DNA from: Desulfococcaceae bacterium
GTDB taxonomy: Bacteria; Desulfobacterota; Desulfobacteria; Desulfobacterales; Desulfosalsimonadaceae
Assembly: GCA_030145385.1 (NCBI GenBank)
Contig: JAQYVU010000023.1
Span: 1-50,075, forward strand
Length of the DNA: 50,075 bases
Direction: 5' to 3'
The translations under genes were made by a program, and so were the position numbers. The notes under the pieces are model-generated. The model saw only the letters and a program-made list of their open reading frames with translations. It did not search any database and was not told the origin of the DNA. Positions 9,383 through 17,882 of the stretch are shown piece by piece; positions within the stretch are counted from its first letter, which is position 1; each line of letters starts with the position of its first letter.

Positions 9383-9952
9383 ATTAACATTGATTTTCTT
9401 TTCAGTCAACTCCTATTTCAATCGTTCATATTTGATAACTTCATTGCTTAAATACAGAAGTGCTCGCCATAAAACCCCATCCCTCCATTGCAGCATGAAA
9501 TAGCAAGCCTTGCCAACTGATCCCAAATGGGAAATCAATATCTTGTGGTCGGAAAAATTCAGAAAAATTTCTGATACCCTGAAGATATATCAGTTTTTTT
9601 TATGTGGGCTGATGCTTTAATCCGTCTGCAATCTCAAAATATATCATACCTGAAATCCTTGTCAGGCCAAATCAGCTGATTTCAAATCAATCAAACAGAT
9701 ACTAAGAAGTGGCGTTATGATGGCTTAAAGCCATATTTTCACAGCTAAAAATTTGTTTTTAAGGAGTGTGTCGCATTGATGGATATGTGGGCCAATCTTA
9801 AATTTTGCGGGTTGCTCATTGCGTCAGATTAAAAACCGGGGACAATCATTTTAAAAAATTAGTTTTTGGGCGGATTATGTTTTGCTAATCCTCCCGGTGA
9901 AAAAACGATAAACCGGCGGAGTGAGAAGATTTCATCATTCGTAATTTGCTGC
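9383..9952. other. Intergenic region, no supported gene
   Basis: No gene of normal size is seen. There is a short hairpin ATGGCTTAAAGCCAT near 9719. A 17-codon reading frame (MDMWANLKFCGLLIASD, about 9781-9834) follows an AAGGAG site at about 9761; it may be a truncated 5' end or chance. Confidence 0.3.
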
Positions 9953-10570
9953 TTATTCTTCCTGGTTGCCATGCAGCAGTAAATTATAAATCATGTCCGC
10001 CAGTTCATTTATCAGCCGCTGTTCATCGATCCTGGGCCCGATGAATTTAGCGGTATGGGCGACGCTTTCCACTGAATTGTGAATCACAATGGCTGCGGCC
10101 TCCTGGTCTGAAACCCGCATCCGGTGTTTATTGTTTTCCAGCAAATACCGGATCTGGGTCACTTCCCGGGTTCGTTCCCGCTCATACACCCGATTGATAT
10201 CCGGGTCGGAATAGCGCAGGGCATGTGTCTGGCTGTGAAAGGTCGGCGCAATATCATATGCTTTAAAAACATTTTCTATAATGAATTTGACTTCATTGCG
10301 TCCCAGTTCATTGATCGTGAAGTGTTCCATTTCTTTCCATGTGGTCAGATAAACCTGGTCAAGAAAGTCTTCGAGTATTTCCAGAAGAAGGGTTTTTTTA
10401 TTTTTGAAATATGAATAAAAGCTGCCAATGGAAACCCCGGCTTTTTCAACAATCTCTTTGGAATTGGTTCCGTGAATCCCCTTTTGGGAGAATAAGGCAA
10501 ATGCCGCCTTCATAATGCGGTCTCTGGTCTGGACGCTGCGTTGCTGTTTGGGGGTTCTTAATGTCGTCAT
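9953..10570 (-). CDS. TetR/AcrR-family transcriptional regulator
   Basis: I start this at ATG 10570, which has an AAAGGAG site five bases upstream; the in-frame TTG at 10594 does not. The protein of 205 residues has an N-terminal TetR helix-turn-helix: RDRIMKAAFALFSQKGIHGT, then EIVEKAGVSIGSFYSYFKNK. The C-terminal half is the usual helical ligand domain (VIHNSVESVAHTAKF). It is divergent from the dehydrogenase operon at 10985, which it probably represses. A perfect palindrome at 10623-10634 is the candidate operator. The ligand is unknown. Confidence 0.9.
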   Translation of the reverse strand: MTTLRTPKQQRSVQTRDRIMKAAFALFSQKGIHGTNSKEIVEKAGVSIGSFYSYFKNKKTLLLEILEDFLDQVYLTTWKEMEHFTINELGRNEVKFIIENVFKAYDIAPTFHSQTHALRYSDPDINRVYERERTREVTQIRYLLENNKHRMRVSDQEAAAIVIHNSVESVAHTAKFIGPRIDEQRLINELADMIYNLLLHGNQEE

Positions 10571-10984
10571 GGTGGCTCCTTTTAACCGGAGCAACGCAGG
10601 AACTGCATTATTCAGCCACGAAGTAACATGTTACGTTTTCAGGCTGAAATGTCTTGTTCCTGAACTGCTCCAACTCATGAAAAAATCGGGTTAAACCGGT
10701 TTTGGAACCCAATATAATGATCCTGTGAATGCATGTCAATAATAAATAAGTTGAAAATATATTCATATAATTTATTTAATATATCGAATTTTAAGCATAT
10801 AATTTTTATTGACAATGTGAACCTTTGTTCATATATTATTTTCGGTGATCATGATAAACTTTTCTTCGAAATTCTCTTTTTCCGGCTCCGGTACAATAAA
10901 ATGGCTCAAATTTATATTATAAGACGATAAATTGGTTAACCGCGTATTCTTCGGCAGAAATGTTCATTAAAATTTGGAGGGCCT
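10571..10984. other. Divergent intergenic region, AT-rich
   Basis: This lies between the TetR gene and the operon it faces. Besides the palindrome at 10623-10634 it is very AT-rich from about 10730 to 10930. A 65-codon frame there (10733-10930) is low complexity with no convincing ribosome site, and I do not call it a gene. A GGAGG site directly precedes the dehydrogenase start. Confidence 0.45.
10623..10634. promoter_or_regulatory. Candidate TetR operator palindrome
   Basis: GTAACATGTTAC is a perfect 12-bp palindrome 53 bases before the TetR start codon, in the divergent region. TetR-family dimers bind such palindromes. The assignment is by position only. Confidence 0.5.
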
Positions 10985-12202
10985 ATGAAAGCTTTGCAGT
11001 TTAATGTCAATGTTCCTAAATTTGCCGCAGCCAAGACTCTGCGAACGTTTTTCGGTAATCAGGTGTTTTATAAAGGCCCTGTGAGAACGATTCAGCTTGC
11101 CGATGTTCCTAAACCCAAACTGCACACCCCGGACTGGGTCAAGATCAAAAACCTGTACTGCGGTTTCTGCGGCAGTGACCTGAATTTGATCATGCTGCAT
11201 GATTCTCCCAGTGCGTCTCCGTTTACTTCTTTTCCCTGTGTGATCGGTCATGAAATTGTCGGTGAAATCATTGAAACCGGAGCCAATGTGACGGGATTTC
11301 AAAAAGGAGATATTGTGGCGATTAACCCGGGGCTCACATGCGAGGCCCGGGGAATTGATCCTTTGTGCGGGCCATGCCGCGCCGGCCGGTCCAGCAACTG
11401 TGAAAATTTTGCTGAAGGGAGTCTGCCGCCGGGAATGTTTTTAGGCATTAACAGCGGTGTTAACGGCGGTTTTGCCCCATATCTTTCAGCTCACAAGTCC
11501 CAGCTTTATAAGGTCCCTGAGGGGCTGAGCCTTGAGTCTGCAGTCATGACGGAACCGGTGGCCGTGGCATTGCAGACCATATTCGACAATATGCCGGAAC
11601 CGGATGAAAAGGTTCTGGTGATCGGCGGCGGTGTGATCGGCAATCTGGTCATCCAGTCCATCCGTGCCCTTGTTCCCGAATGCAGTGTTTCAGTTATCGA
11701 GCCATCTTCTTTTGCCGCTGGTCTGGCAAGAAAAGCAGGCGCGGCTGAAGTGATCCCTTCAAAAGACGTTTTTGCGCAGACTTCCCGGATTACCGGTGCC
11801 AAATTTTACAAACCGCTGCTCGGCATGGAGATTCCCATGGGCGGGTTTAACCGGGTATATGACACCGTGGGGATCAGTGCCACCCTGAATCTGAGCATGC
11901 GGCTGATGGCTGCCATGGGAACGCTGAGTGTGGTGGGGATCGGCGGAGATGCAAAACTGGATTTGACTCCTCTGTGGCTGAAGCTGCAGACCATTAAGGG
12001 GGTGTATGCCTACGGACACGTCGAGTTTAACGGTAAAACACAGCATGTTTTTGAGATTGCAATGGATTTGATGAAAAACAAAAAAATCCAGGCGAGTGAC
12101 CTGGTTACCCATAAGTTTGCCTTGGAAGACTATGAACAGATGATTGAGGTGAATTTGAATAAGCAAAAACATCGGGCAGTTAAGACGGTAATAAAATTTT
12201 AA
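10985..12202 (+). CDS. Zinc-dependent medium-chain dehydrogenase
   Basis: The 405-residue MDR-family protein has the catalytic-zinc region CGFCGSDLN, GHEIVGEIIETGANVTGFQK and GDIVAINPG. It has a structural-zinc-type cysteine set (CEARGIDPLCGPCRAGRSSNC) and the nucleotide-binding loop VLVIGGGVIGNLVIQSI. It oxidises or reduces an alcohol/carbonyl substrate with NAD(P). It is the first gene of a four-gene operon, opposite a TetR gene. The N-terminus (about 30 residues before VRTIQLADVPKPKL) is slightly longer than in standard alcohol dehydrogenases. Substrate unknown. Confidence 0.9.
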   Translation: MKALQFNVNVPKFAAAKTLRTFFGNQVFYKGPVRTIQLADVPKPKLHTPDWVKIKNLYCGFCGSDLNLIMLHDSPSASPFTSFPCVIGHEIVGEIIETGANVTGFQKGDIVAINPGLTCEARGIDPLCGPCRAGRSSNCENFAEGSLPPGMFLGINSGVNGGFAPYLSAHKSQLYKVPEGLSLESAVMTEPVAVALQTIFDNMPEPDEKVLVIGGGVIGNLVIQSIRALVPECSVSVIEPSSFAAGLARKAGAAEVIPSKDVFAQTSRITGAKFYKPLLGMEIPMGGFNRVYDTVGISATLNLSMRLMAAMGTLSVVGIGGDAKLDLTPLWLKLQTIKGVYAYGHVEFNGKTQHVFEIAMDLMKNKKIQASDLVTHKFALEDYEQMIEVNLNKQKHRAVKTVIKF

Positions 12203-12213
12203 AGGAGGGGGCT

Positions 12214-12570
12214 ATGAGATTTTCAGTACTTCTGTTTGCACTGTATAATATTTTGAAAATTGCTTCTATGACTAACAAGGCGTTCAAAAAATATATCAGC
12301 AAAATCAGTGCAAAAATCCTGATAAAAACCGAAGACGGCGAACGGGCCAGGATGTTTATATTTGATAAGGGTAAACTGTCTTCAATGCCCGGAGACCAGA
12401 AAGATTACGATGTGGCGCTGGTCTGGCAAGACGCGGCAACCGGATTTTCAGCCATGACCAGCAAGAAAAAAGACGCGTCATTCAATGCCGCTGCCGAAGG
12501 TAAACTGAAAGTTCTGGGGATGAGTGTCTATGCCCAGTGGTTTGAGGATGGTATTAATCTGGTAATGTAA
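12214..12570 (+). CDS. SCP2-like small protein
   Basis: The 118-residue protein starts 11 bases after the dehydrogenase stop with a GGAGGGG site. Its core (AKILIKTEDGERARMFIFDK, YDVALVWQDAATGFSAM, AAAEGKLKVLGMSVYAQWFE) follows the sterol-carrier-protein-2-like pattern, in which a lipid or acyl chain sits in a hydrophobic pocket. A hydrophobic N-terminal helix (about residues 1-20) precedes it. It may bind the hydrophobic substrate or CoA ester of the pathway. The family call is moderate. Confidence 0.6.
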   Translation: MRFSVLLFALYNILKIASMTNKAFKKYISKISAKILIKTEDGERARMFIFDKGKLSSMPGDQKDYDVALVWQDAATGFSAMTSKKKDASFNAAAEGKLKVLGMSVYAQWFEDGINLVM

Positions 12571-12765
12571 TTTCTAAATTTACCGATTGCCGATCTTACC
12601 GCATCTACTGCGTCAAATGCTTAACCGCATAGACGACTATAGCGGAAAAACATTTTCCTTGTATCTGCAGCAACCTCGACAATCGCAGATCTTGGGCAGT
12701 GGCTTTTTTGCTGAAAAAGCAAACGATAAGAAGATGAATGTTTTATAAACCCAAAGGAGGAACGC
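12571..12765. other. Intercistronic gap with possible repeat fragment
   Basis: The segment near 12599-12645 contains GCATCTACTGCGTC, the inverse of CGCAGTAGATG found in dispersed repeat copy B (about 18275-18285), so it may be a related repeat fragment. CCAAAGGAGG (about 12750) is the ribosome site of the next gene. Confidence 0.35.
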
Positions 12766-14433
12766 ATGGCTGAAATATTCGGCGGTCACCTGGTCGCAAA
12801 ATATTTAAAGGAAGTGGAGCATGTCAGTACGATCTTTACCATTTCAGGCGGACACATTGAAAATATTCTAGACGGTTTAACGGAATACAATATCCGCACC
12901 ATTGATGTCCGTCATGAGCAGGCAGCGGCAATGATGGCTCATGCATGGTCGATTTATAAAAATGAACCCGGAGTGTGCCTGGTAACTGCCGGCCCGGGTT
13001 TTACCAATGCCCTGACTGGCATTGCCAATGCGTTTCTGGATAATATGCCATTGGTCGTGCTTTGCGGCCGGCATCCGCTGCGGGACGATTTGACCGGAGC
13101 GTTACAGGAAATGAATCAGATTGATATGGTAAAACCCGTGACCAAGTGGTGCGCCACCTGTTATGACATCAAACGGATTCCGGAGTACCTCTCCATTGCG
13201 TTCCGTCAGGCCACCATGGGCCGGCCGGGCCCGGTTTTTCTTGAGCTGCCACCGGATATCCTGTTTGCTGCCACAGACGTGAAAGAAGTGAAAATGCCGG
13301 TTCGAAGGCTGCATAAGTCGTCCACCCATCCGGATGAAGTCGAACTCAAAGAAGCTGCCAGGGTCATCAACAGTGCCCAAAGACCGTTGTTCATCGGCGG
13401 CAGCGGCGTGCGGATGAGCGGCTGCGCTGATGTTCTTAAAACGTTTATTGATAAGACCGGATTCCCGTTTGCACTGTTAAATAACGGGCGGGGTGCTTTG
13501 CCGGACAGTCACCTGCTGTCAATCAATGACGGCGGTTTTACCGGCATTATGACGGGCGCGCCTCAGGCGGATGTAATCGTAGCCGCCGGGGTCCGTTTCA
13601 ACTGGGTGATGCAGGCTACCAAGCTGTTTCCGGACGCAAAGGTCGTCCGGATCGATATCGAGGAGAATGAAATTGACCGGAACCGGTCTTCGGAAGTCGG
13701 TCTTGTGGGAGACTGCGGGTATGTGCTCGATCAGCTTATCCCCATGGTTGAAAAGCGGGATCACGGCGAGTGGGTGACAAAGCTGAAAAACGCGTATGCC
13801 GCCTTTCTGACTACGGAACTGGAACAGCGCAAAACATCGTCAGACCCCATTCATCCCAACCGTCTGGTGGCACAGATTATGGAAGCTTTCGGGGAAGATG
13901 CGTTCTATGTGGCTGATGGCGGAGACACAAGTTATTACGGGCTTGCCGGTTTTACGTCATCACATCAGGCAGGGGTTTTGGTGCCTGCCGGTGCGCTTTT
14001 AGGATGCCTGGGTACGGGAATCCCTTTTGCCATTGCCGGTAAACTGGCGCACCCGGACAAGCCCGTGATTGTCCTTAACGGAGACGGATCATTCGGTTTC
14101 AACAGCATGGAATTTGATACCGCTGTTCGTCATGATATCCCCATTATCTGTGTGGTTAATAATGACTGTGCATGGGGGATGATCAAGCATTCCCAGTCAA
14201 TGAGCATTGGTAAAGAGCGGTGCACGTGTGCGGAACTGGGTATGCGGCATTATGAAAAGATGGTGGAAGGCCTGGGCGGATACGGTGAACTGGTGACCAA
14301 AGATGAAGATATTCTCCCGGCCATCCGGCGGGCCGTTGAATCCGGGAAACCGGCCTGCATTAATGTAGTGACGGACCCGACGGTCACAAGTCCGGCAACG
14401 GTGATATTTTATCAGAACTTTTCGGATTTATGA
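12766..14433 (+). CDS. Thiamine-diphosphate-dependent enzyme (acetolactate synthase / 2-hydroxyacyl-CoA lyase type)
   Basis: The 555-residue protein has the three-domain order of the POX/AHAS group. The PYR domain has the catalytic glutamate in DVRHEQAAAMMA and TAGPGFTNALTGIANAFLD. A central domain follows with PLFIGGSGVR. The ThDP motif is NGDGSFGFNSMEFDTAVRHD followed by NND (the GDG...NN metal-diphosphate signature). Such enzymes make or break C-C bonds next to a carbonyl. The neighbours (dehydrogenase, SCP2-like, VOC protein) suggest catabolism of a ketone, hydroxyacyl-CoA or aldehyde. True biosynthetic acetolactate synthase is unlikely, since no small subunit or ilv gene is present. Confidence 0.85.
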   Translation: MAEIFGGHLVAKYLKEVEHVSTIFTISGGHIENILDGLTEYNIRTIDVRHEQAAAMMAHAWSIYKNEPGVCLVTAGPGFTNALTGIANAFLDNMPLVVLCGRHPLRDDLTGALQEMNQIDMVKPVTKWCATCYDIKRIPEYLSIAFRQATMGRPGPVFLELPPDILFAATDVKEVKMPVRRLHKSSTHPDEVELKEAARVINSAQRPLFIGGSGVRMSGCADVLKTFIDKTGFPFALLNNGRGALPDSHLLSINDGGFTGIMTGAPQADVIVAAGVRFNWVMQATKLFPDAKVVRIDIEENEIDRNRSSEVGLVGDCGYVLDQLIPMVEKRDHGEWVTKLKNAYAAFLTTELEQRKTSSDPIHPNRLVAQIMEAFGEDAFYVADGGDTSYYGLAGFTSSHQAGVLVPAGALLGCLGTGIPFAIAGKLAHPDKPVIVLNGDGSFGFNSMEFDTAVRHDIPIICVVNNDCAWGMIKHSQSMSIGKERCTCAELGMRHYEKMVEGLGGYGELVTKDEDILPAIRRAVESGKPACINVVTDPTVTSPATVIFYQNFSDL

Positions 14434-14435
14434 TT

Positions 14436-14564
14436 GATGGCTGCGTGAAAAGTTCAATTTCTGCGATGCGCTTGTGCCCTCGTCACTCAACGTACATTCG
14501 TACGCCTCGCTCCTCAGGCTTTGCGCGTCTTGAATTTGAAGCTTTTTATGAAACTCTTATGATT
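14436..14564 (+). repeat. Dispersed REP-like repeat, copy C
   Basis: It starts three bases after the stop of the ThDP-enzyme gene with GATGGCTGCG. Blocks shared with 15310-15450 include AATTCAATTT-like sequence, CAACGTA, TACGCCT.G.TCCTCAG and CTTTG.GCG.CTTG, in the same order and orientation. The right end is diverged. Confidence 0.6.
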
Positions 14565-14584
14565 GTAAATCAAGTTAATTAAGG

Positions 14585-14672
14585 CAGGAAGGGTAGGCCG
14601 GGTTTCTTACCCGGCACCCAATACCTGAAGATTCACATGATGTTGTCGGGAATGGAATCCCGACCTGCGAAA
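14585..14672 (+). repeat. Pair of GC-rich hairpins between operon genes
   Basis: Two adjacent inverted repeats occur: GCCGGGT / ACCCGGC near 14598-14616 and GTCGGGA / TCCCGAC near 14645-14664. Both belong to the 'GTAGG(T/C)CGGG...CCCG(A/G)C' style of short dispersed repeat. They lie just upstream of the VOC gene and may affect mRNA stability. Confidence 0.45.
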
Positions 14673-14697
14673 CATCAATGATATGAGGGGTAACGCA

Positions 14698-15309
14698 ATG
14701 CTGTATCTTGATGATTTATTAAACGCCGATGATTTTAATCAAGCGGTGAACGCTCTGGCCGCGGATTTCATGAAAGAACATGGACTGGCCAAGGTGCATC
14801 AGCTGGGGCTGGTGGTGCCGGATGTGGAAAAAGCCGCTGAAAAACTCGAGGATCAGGGATTCGGTCCGTTTTTTATTGCCAAGGGATCCCCGGTGTTCTG
14901 GCGGGAAAAGGGGGAGGGGAGAAGCATTTCCGGCAAAATGGGACTGGCGTATCACAAAGGAGTCGAACTGGAGCTGCTGGAACCTGTCACCGGATCGAAT
15001 TTTTACACCCGGAGCCTGGATGCAGACGGGCGTATCGTGGTGCAGCATCTGGGGTTTCTGGTCAAGGATGTGGATGCATGGGCGGATAAAGCAACAAGAG
15101 CCGGACTGCCGGTATGGGTCCGGGGGCAGCTGAAGGCCTGGCCGTCAACTACGAATTTTGCGTACATGGAACCCTTGAAAGAAAACGGCCTGATCATGGA
15201 ATTTATTAACTGGCGTATTATAGGATTCAGTTTCAGCCCGCCGCCCGGCTTGCTGAAAACCGTGGGCAGGATTGAGAAGTGGACGGGGAAGCGAAGCATC
15301 GCTTTGTAA
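14698..15309 (+). CDS. VOC (glyoxalase/bleomycin-resistance) superfamily protein
   Basis: I choose ATG 14698, seven bases after a GAGGGG site, over the in-frame ATG 14683. The protein of 203 residues has two beta-alpha-beta-beta-beta modules: KVHQLGLVVPDVEKAAEKLE with ELELLEPVTG, then VVQHLGFLVKDVDAWADKAT with LIMEFINW. The histidines (VHQLG, VQHLG) and glutamates (ELELLE, IMEF) are at the metal-binding positions of methylmalonyl-CoA epimerase and glyoxalase relatives. It could be an epimerase or isomerase in the same pathway. Repeat copies C and D flank it. Confidence 0.75.
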   Translation: MLYLDDLLNADDFNQAVNALAADFMKEHGLAKVHQLGLVVPDVEKAAEKLEDQGFGPFFIAKGSPVFWREKGEGRSISGKMGLAYHKGVELELLEPVTGSNFYTRSLDADGRIVVQHLGFLVKDVDAWADKATRAGLPVWVRGQLKAWPSTTNFAYMEPLKENGLIMEFINWRIIGFSFSPPPGLLKTVGRIEKWTGKRSIAL

Positions 15310-15450
15310 GATAGCTGCGCAAAAAATTCAATTTTCTTTTTCAGCTTTTGGGTTGCACGGCATCCTTCGTCGTCCAACGTAGAAGGCCAGGCTACGCCTT
15401 GTTCCTCAGTCTTTGTGCGCCTTGGACTTGAGGCTTTTTCTGCAGCCATC
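15310..15450 (+). repeat. Dispersed REP-like repeat, copy D
   Basis: It starts at the base after the VOC stop. The ends form an imperfect terminal inverted repeat: GATAGCTGCGCAAAAA at the left and TTTTTCTGCAGCCATC at the right match at 13 of 16 positions. It is colinear with copy C (14436-14564). The GATGGC ends resemble those of repeat copy B at 18155-18304. Confidence 0.65.
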
Positions 15451-15470
15451 GGGTGATTGTGTTTTTATAA

Positions 15471-15513
15471 AAAAAATCGCAGCCGGAGTGGAATTCTTCG
15501 GCTGCGATTTTTT
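15471..15513. terminator. Strong bidirectional rho-independent terminator
   Basis: AAAAAATCGCAGCCG (15471-15485) pairs perfectly over 15 bp with CGGCTGCGATTTTTT (15499-15513) around a 13-base loop. It ends the dehydrogenase/ThDP/VOC operon and faces the convergent MscS gene. Confidence 0.9.
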
Positions 15514-15652
15514 GATTGTATCAGTTTCGAAATCCTGCAATCAGATTTTCACATACAGACAATGAACAAGAAAAAGGTTAAGGTTGCTAAATCAAACAGT
15601 CCAGTTGCATTCCTGACACCTGAAACCAGGTATTTTACTTTCCTTCTACCTT

Positions 15653-16477
15653 TTACCTTCCGCCTTCAGCCTTATGTTCGTATACATGCACATCCCGCTG
15701 GGGATAGGGGATGCTGATGCTATTGGCATCAAAGGCCTTTTTGAAATTTTCCGTCAGTGCAAAGTGCACATCCCAGTAATCTCCGGATTTTACCCACGGC
15801 CGCACGACAAAGTTTACGCTGCTGTCCGCCAGTTCCACCAGAGCGATCTGGGGGGCTGGATTTTTTAGTATTCGGTCATCTTTGGCAATAACATCCGCCA
15901 TGACCTGTTTTGCCTTGTCAATATCATCTTCATAACCAATCCCCATCACCAGATCCACCCGGCGGGTTCCTTTGGTCGTCCAGTTGACAATATTGTCTTC
16001 GCTGAGTTTTGCATTTGGAATAATGACTGTTTTATTGTCCGGGGATCTTAGAACGGTTGTAAAAATTGATATTTCCTCGACCGTTCCGGCCACTCCGCCG
16101 CCTTCGATAAAATCACCGACAGTAAACGGACGGAAAATGATCATCAAAAAGCCTGCGGCAAAGTTTGACAAGGACCCCTGAAGTGCCAGACCAATGGCGA
16201 GGCCTGCGGCTGCGAGCACAGCAATAAATGAGGCTGTCTGTATGCCGAGCTGTCCGAGAGCGGCAATAATAATAAAAGCCATTAATGCAATGTATGTGAG
16301 GCTGCCGACGAATTTGACGATGGTTGTATCGATTTTGCTTGTTTCCATTAACTGCTTAACGATCTTGGTTATCAGTTTGGCGATTAATCGACCAAAAAAC
16401 AGAATCAGCAGTGCGATGATGGCTTTAATTCCGTATATGGTAGTAATTTCCCATATATTTTGCAAAATGGCTTCCAT
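15653..16477 (-). CDS. mscS: Small-conductance mechanosensitive channel (MscS family)
   Basis: The 274-residue protein has about three N-terminal transmembrane helices, then the pore helix AAAGLAIGLALQGSLSNFAAG, whose Gly/Ala pattern is the MscS hallmark. FRPFTVGDFIEGGGVAGTVE and IIPNAKLSEDNIVNW are the conserved beta-domain motifs. It is close in length to E. coli MscS (286) and relieves hypoosmotic stress in the inner membrane. It appears monocistronic. Confidence 0.93.
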   Translation of the reverse strand: MEAILQNIWEITTIYGIKAIIALLILFFGRLIAKLITKIVKQLMETSKIDTTIVKFVGSLTYIALMAFIIIAALGQLGIQTASFIAVLAAAGLAIGLALQGSLSNFAAGFLMIIFRPFTVGDFIEGGGVAGTVEEISIFTTVLRSPDNKTVIIPNAKLSEDNIVNWTTKGTRRVDLVMGIGYEDDIDKAKQVMADVIAKDDRILKNPAPQIALVELADSSVNFVVRPWVKSGDYWDVHFALTENFKKAFDANSISIPYPQRDVHVYEHKAEGGR

Positions 16478-16598
16478 GAGTATTCTCCTGTTATGTTTTG
16501 GGTTTTTAAAATGTTATTTCAAAGGGGTTACTTGAATCTTGTAATGTATTTTATTTATCAAATACTTGGGATAAGATCAATTTAAACGGAATCCAGGG

Positions 16599-17216
16599 TT
16601 ACAATATGCCGGCGTATCGCAGGCTGTCTCTGAAAAGAATACCGGCAAAAATACACAAAATGAAACCCAGCGCCTTCATGATGAAGATATAGATCCTGCC
16701 GGTTAAAAATGCCCGGGATTTTCCGGCAATAAGGGCAAGCGTTATTTTTGACCCCACCAGTAGCACATAGAAACCGGCAATGAAACTGACTACACAGGAA
16801 ACATGTTGTTGCATTGCTTTGGTAATGATGGGGGCGCCGACGGTGAACCAGAACAAGTAGGGGTGGGGGCTCAGCGCGTTGACCAGTATCCCTTTCCGAA
16901 GGGATTTTGATGGGGTGTGCTTTATTTCAACATCAGCCCCTTTGCTGCGAATGCTGTTGATGCCGAGATATAAAATGAATGACCCGCCGGCAAATGAAAT
17001 ACCTGCCAGAATCACATTGAATTCAGAAAGACTGGCGGACAGTAAGAGTGTCAGCATGATAACCGGGGCATCCGTAATCATCGGGGCCAGGGCAACCTTG
17101 ATTCCTGATTTTATATCATGGCGCAATGTTTCTGAAATTACCAGTGCCAGAAGCGGGCCCGGGGCAATGCCGGCCGACAGGCCGAGAATAATGCCGGTGG
17201 TCAGAAAGCCGATCAT
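16599..17216 (-). CDS. LysE/RhtB-family exporter
   Basis: The 205-residue membrane protein begins with a hydrophobic segment containing GLSAGIAPGPLLALVISET, the LysE/RhtB signature. Further helices include LVNALSPHPYLFWFTVGAP. Family members export amino acids or other small solutes. Its ATG overlaps the stop of the preceding antitoxin-like gene (ATGA), so it is translated from the same transcript as the HigBA-type pair, an unusual arrangement. Confidence 0.85.
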   Translation of the reverse strand: MIGFLTTGIILGLSAGIAPGPLLALVISETLRHDIKSGIKVALAPMITDAPVIMLTLLLSASLSEFNVILAGISFAGGSFILYLGINSIRSKGADVEIKHTPSKSLRKGILVNALSPHPYLFWFTVGAPIITKAMQQHVSCVVSFIAGFYVLLVGSKITLALIAGKSRAFLTGRIYIFIMKALGFILCIFAGILFRDSLRYAGIL

Positions 17217-17500
17217 GATTTGTTTTTCATTTGAAGACAGTCAGCAGGCCGGGAAATGCCGAAATAGTCACACAGCATTTTGACGGACGACACACAGCAT
17301 TTTTCAGCCGATTCAAGATCCATAACGGTTTGTATCGGGATATTGCACTTTGATGCAATTTCATCCAATAAAACCGGTGATTCTGATATGGCGGTGACAA
17401 TGCGAACCGTAATCGGGCAAATGGCGCAACTGTCATGAAAGTTTTTATTAAATTCCGGGTCGCTTAATTTTTTATCCAGATACTTTCTAAACACCTGCAC
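17213..17500 (-). CDS. higA: HigA-type antitoxin-like protein
   Basis: The 95-residue protein opens with FRKYLDKKLSDPEFNKNFHD, the usual N-terminus of HigA-type antitoxins paired with Gp49-like toxins. The following helix-turn-helix region (LLDEIASKCNIPIQTVMDLE) is degenerate. It carries unusual cysteines (CAICPITV, KCCV) that could bind metal. It overlaps the toxin gene by 14 bases and the LysE gene by 4. Confidence 0.65.
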   Translation of the reverse strand: MQVFRKYLDKKLSDPEFNKNFHDSCAICPITVRIVTAISESPVLLDEIASKCNIPIQTVMDLESAEKCCVSSVKMLCDYFGISRPADCLQMKNKS

Positions 17501-17882
17501 CGGTTATTGTCTCCAGCTGTTTTTGATCGGTTCTTAAAAGAAATTCATTACGGTAACGGATTGTCTGGTCGATGTATTTTTCAGGTACCCGGTCGGTATT
17601 TTTCCAGAATGCCTGATAGAAGATAATGTAATTTTTAAAACAGAAAAAATATAGAAACCGGACCTGGTCACCGGATAGCGTAATCCGTAATTCATGGATT
17701 CCGTCATACAGAATGTCTGTATACGGTCGGGTCAGTGTGGGACCCATTTCTTCAAGCAGATCCAGAAAACGGAGTATTTTTATCTGGTGTTTGGGGGGAC
17801 GGGTTTCGATAAATTCAGAGATCGGGCACATTTTCATTAATGCGTCGCAGTAGAGAATCTTCCATTTTTTTTGTTTGTTCAT
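17487..17882 (-). CDS. higB: HigB/Gp49-like (RelE superfamily) toxin
   Basis: I start at ATG 17882 (MNKQKKWKILYCD) because family members begin near this point; an upstream ATG at 17990 adds 36 residues without a clear ribosome site. The core has ILRFLDLLEEMGPTLTRPYT, DGIHELRITLSGDQVRFLYF and FKNYIIFYQAFWKNTDRVPE. These match the phage-derived Gp49-like/HigB pattern of mRNA interferases. It is followed by an antitoxin-like gene, the reverse of the classic antitoxin-first order but usual for HigBA. Confidence 0.75.
   Translation of the reverse strand: MNKQKKWKILYCDALMKMCPISEFIETRPPKHQIKILRFLDLLEEMGPTLTRPYTDILYDGIHELRITLSGDQVRFLYFFCFKNYIIFYQAFWKNTDRVPEKYIDQTIRYRNEFLLRTDQKQLETITGAGV

Noticed and set aside
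10733-10930. 65-codon plus-strand frame in the TetR divergent region
   Set aside because: AT-driven low-complexity protein, no ribosome site and no homology; treated as intergenic.
12766-14433. Biosynthetic acetolactate synthase (ilvB)
   Set aside because: No regulatory subunit or other ilv gene is adjacent, and the neighbours and TetR control look catabolic; only the superfamily call is kept.
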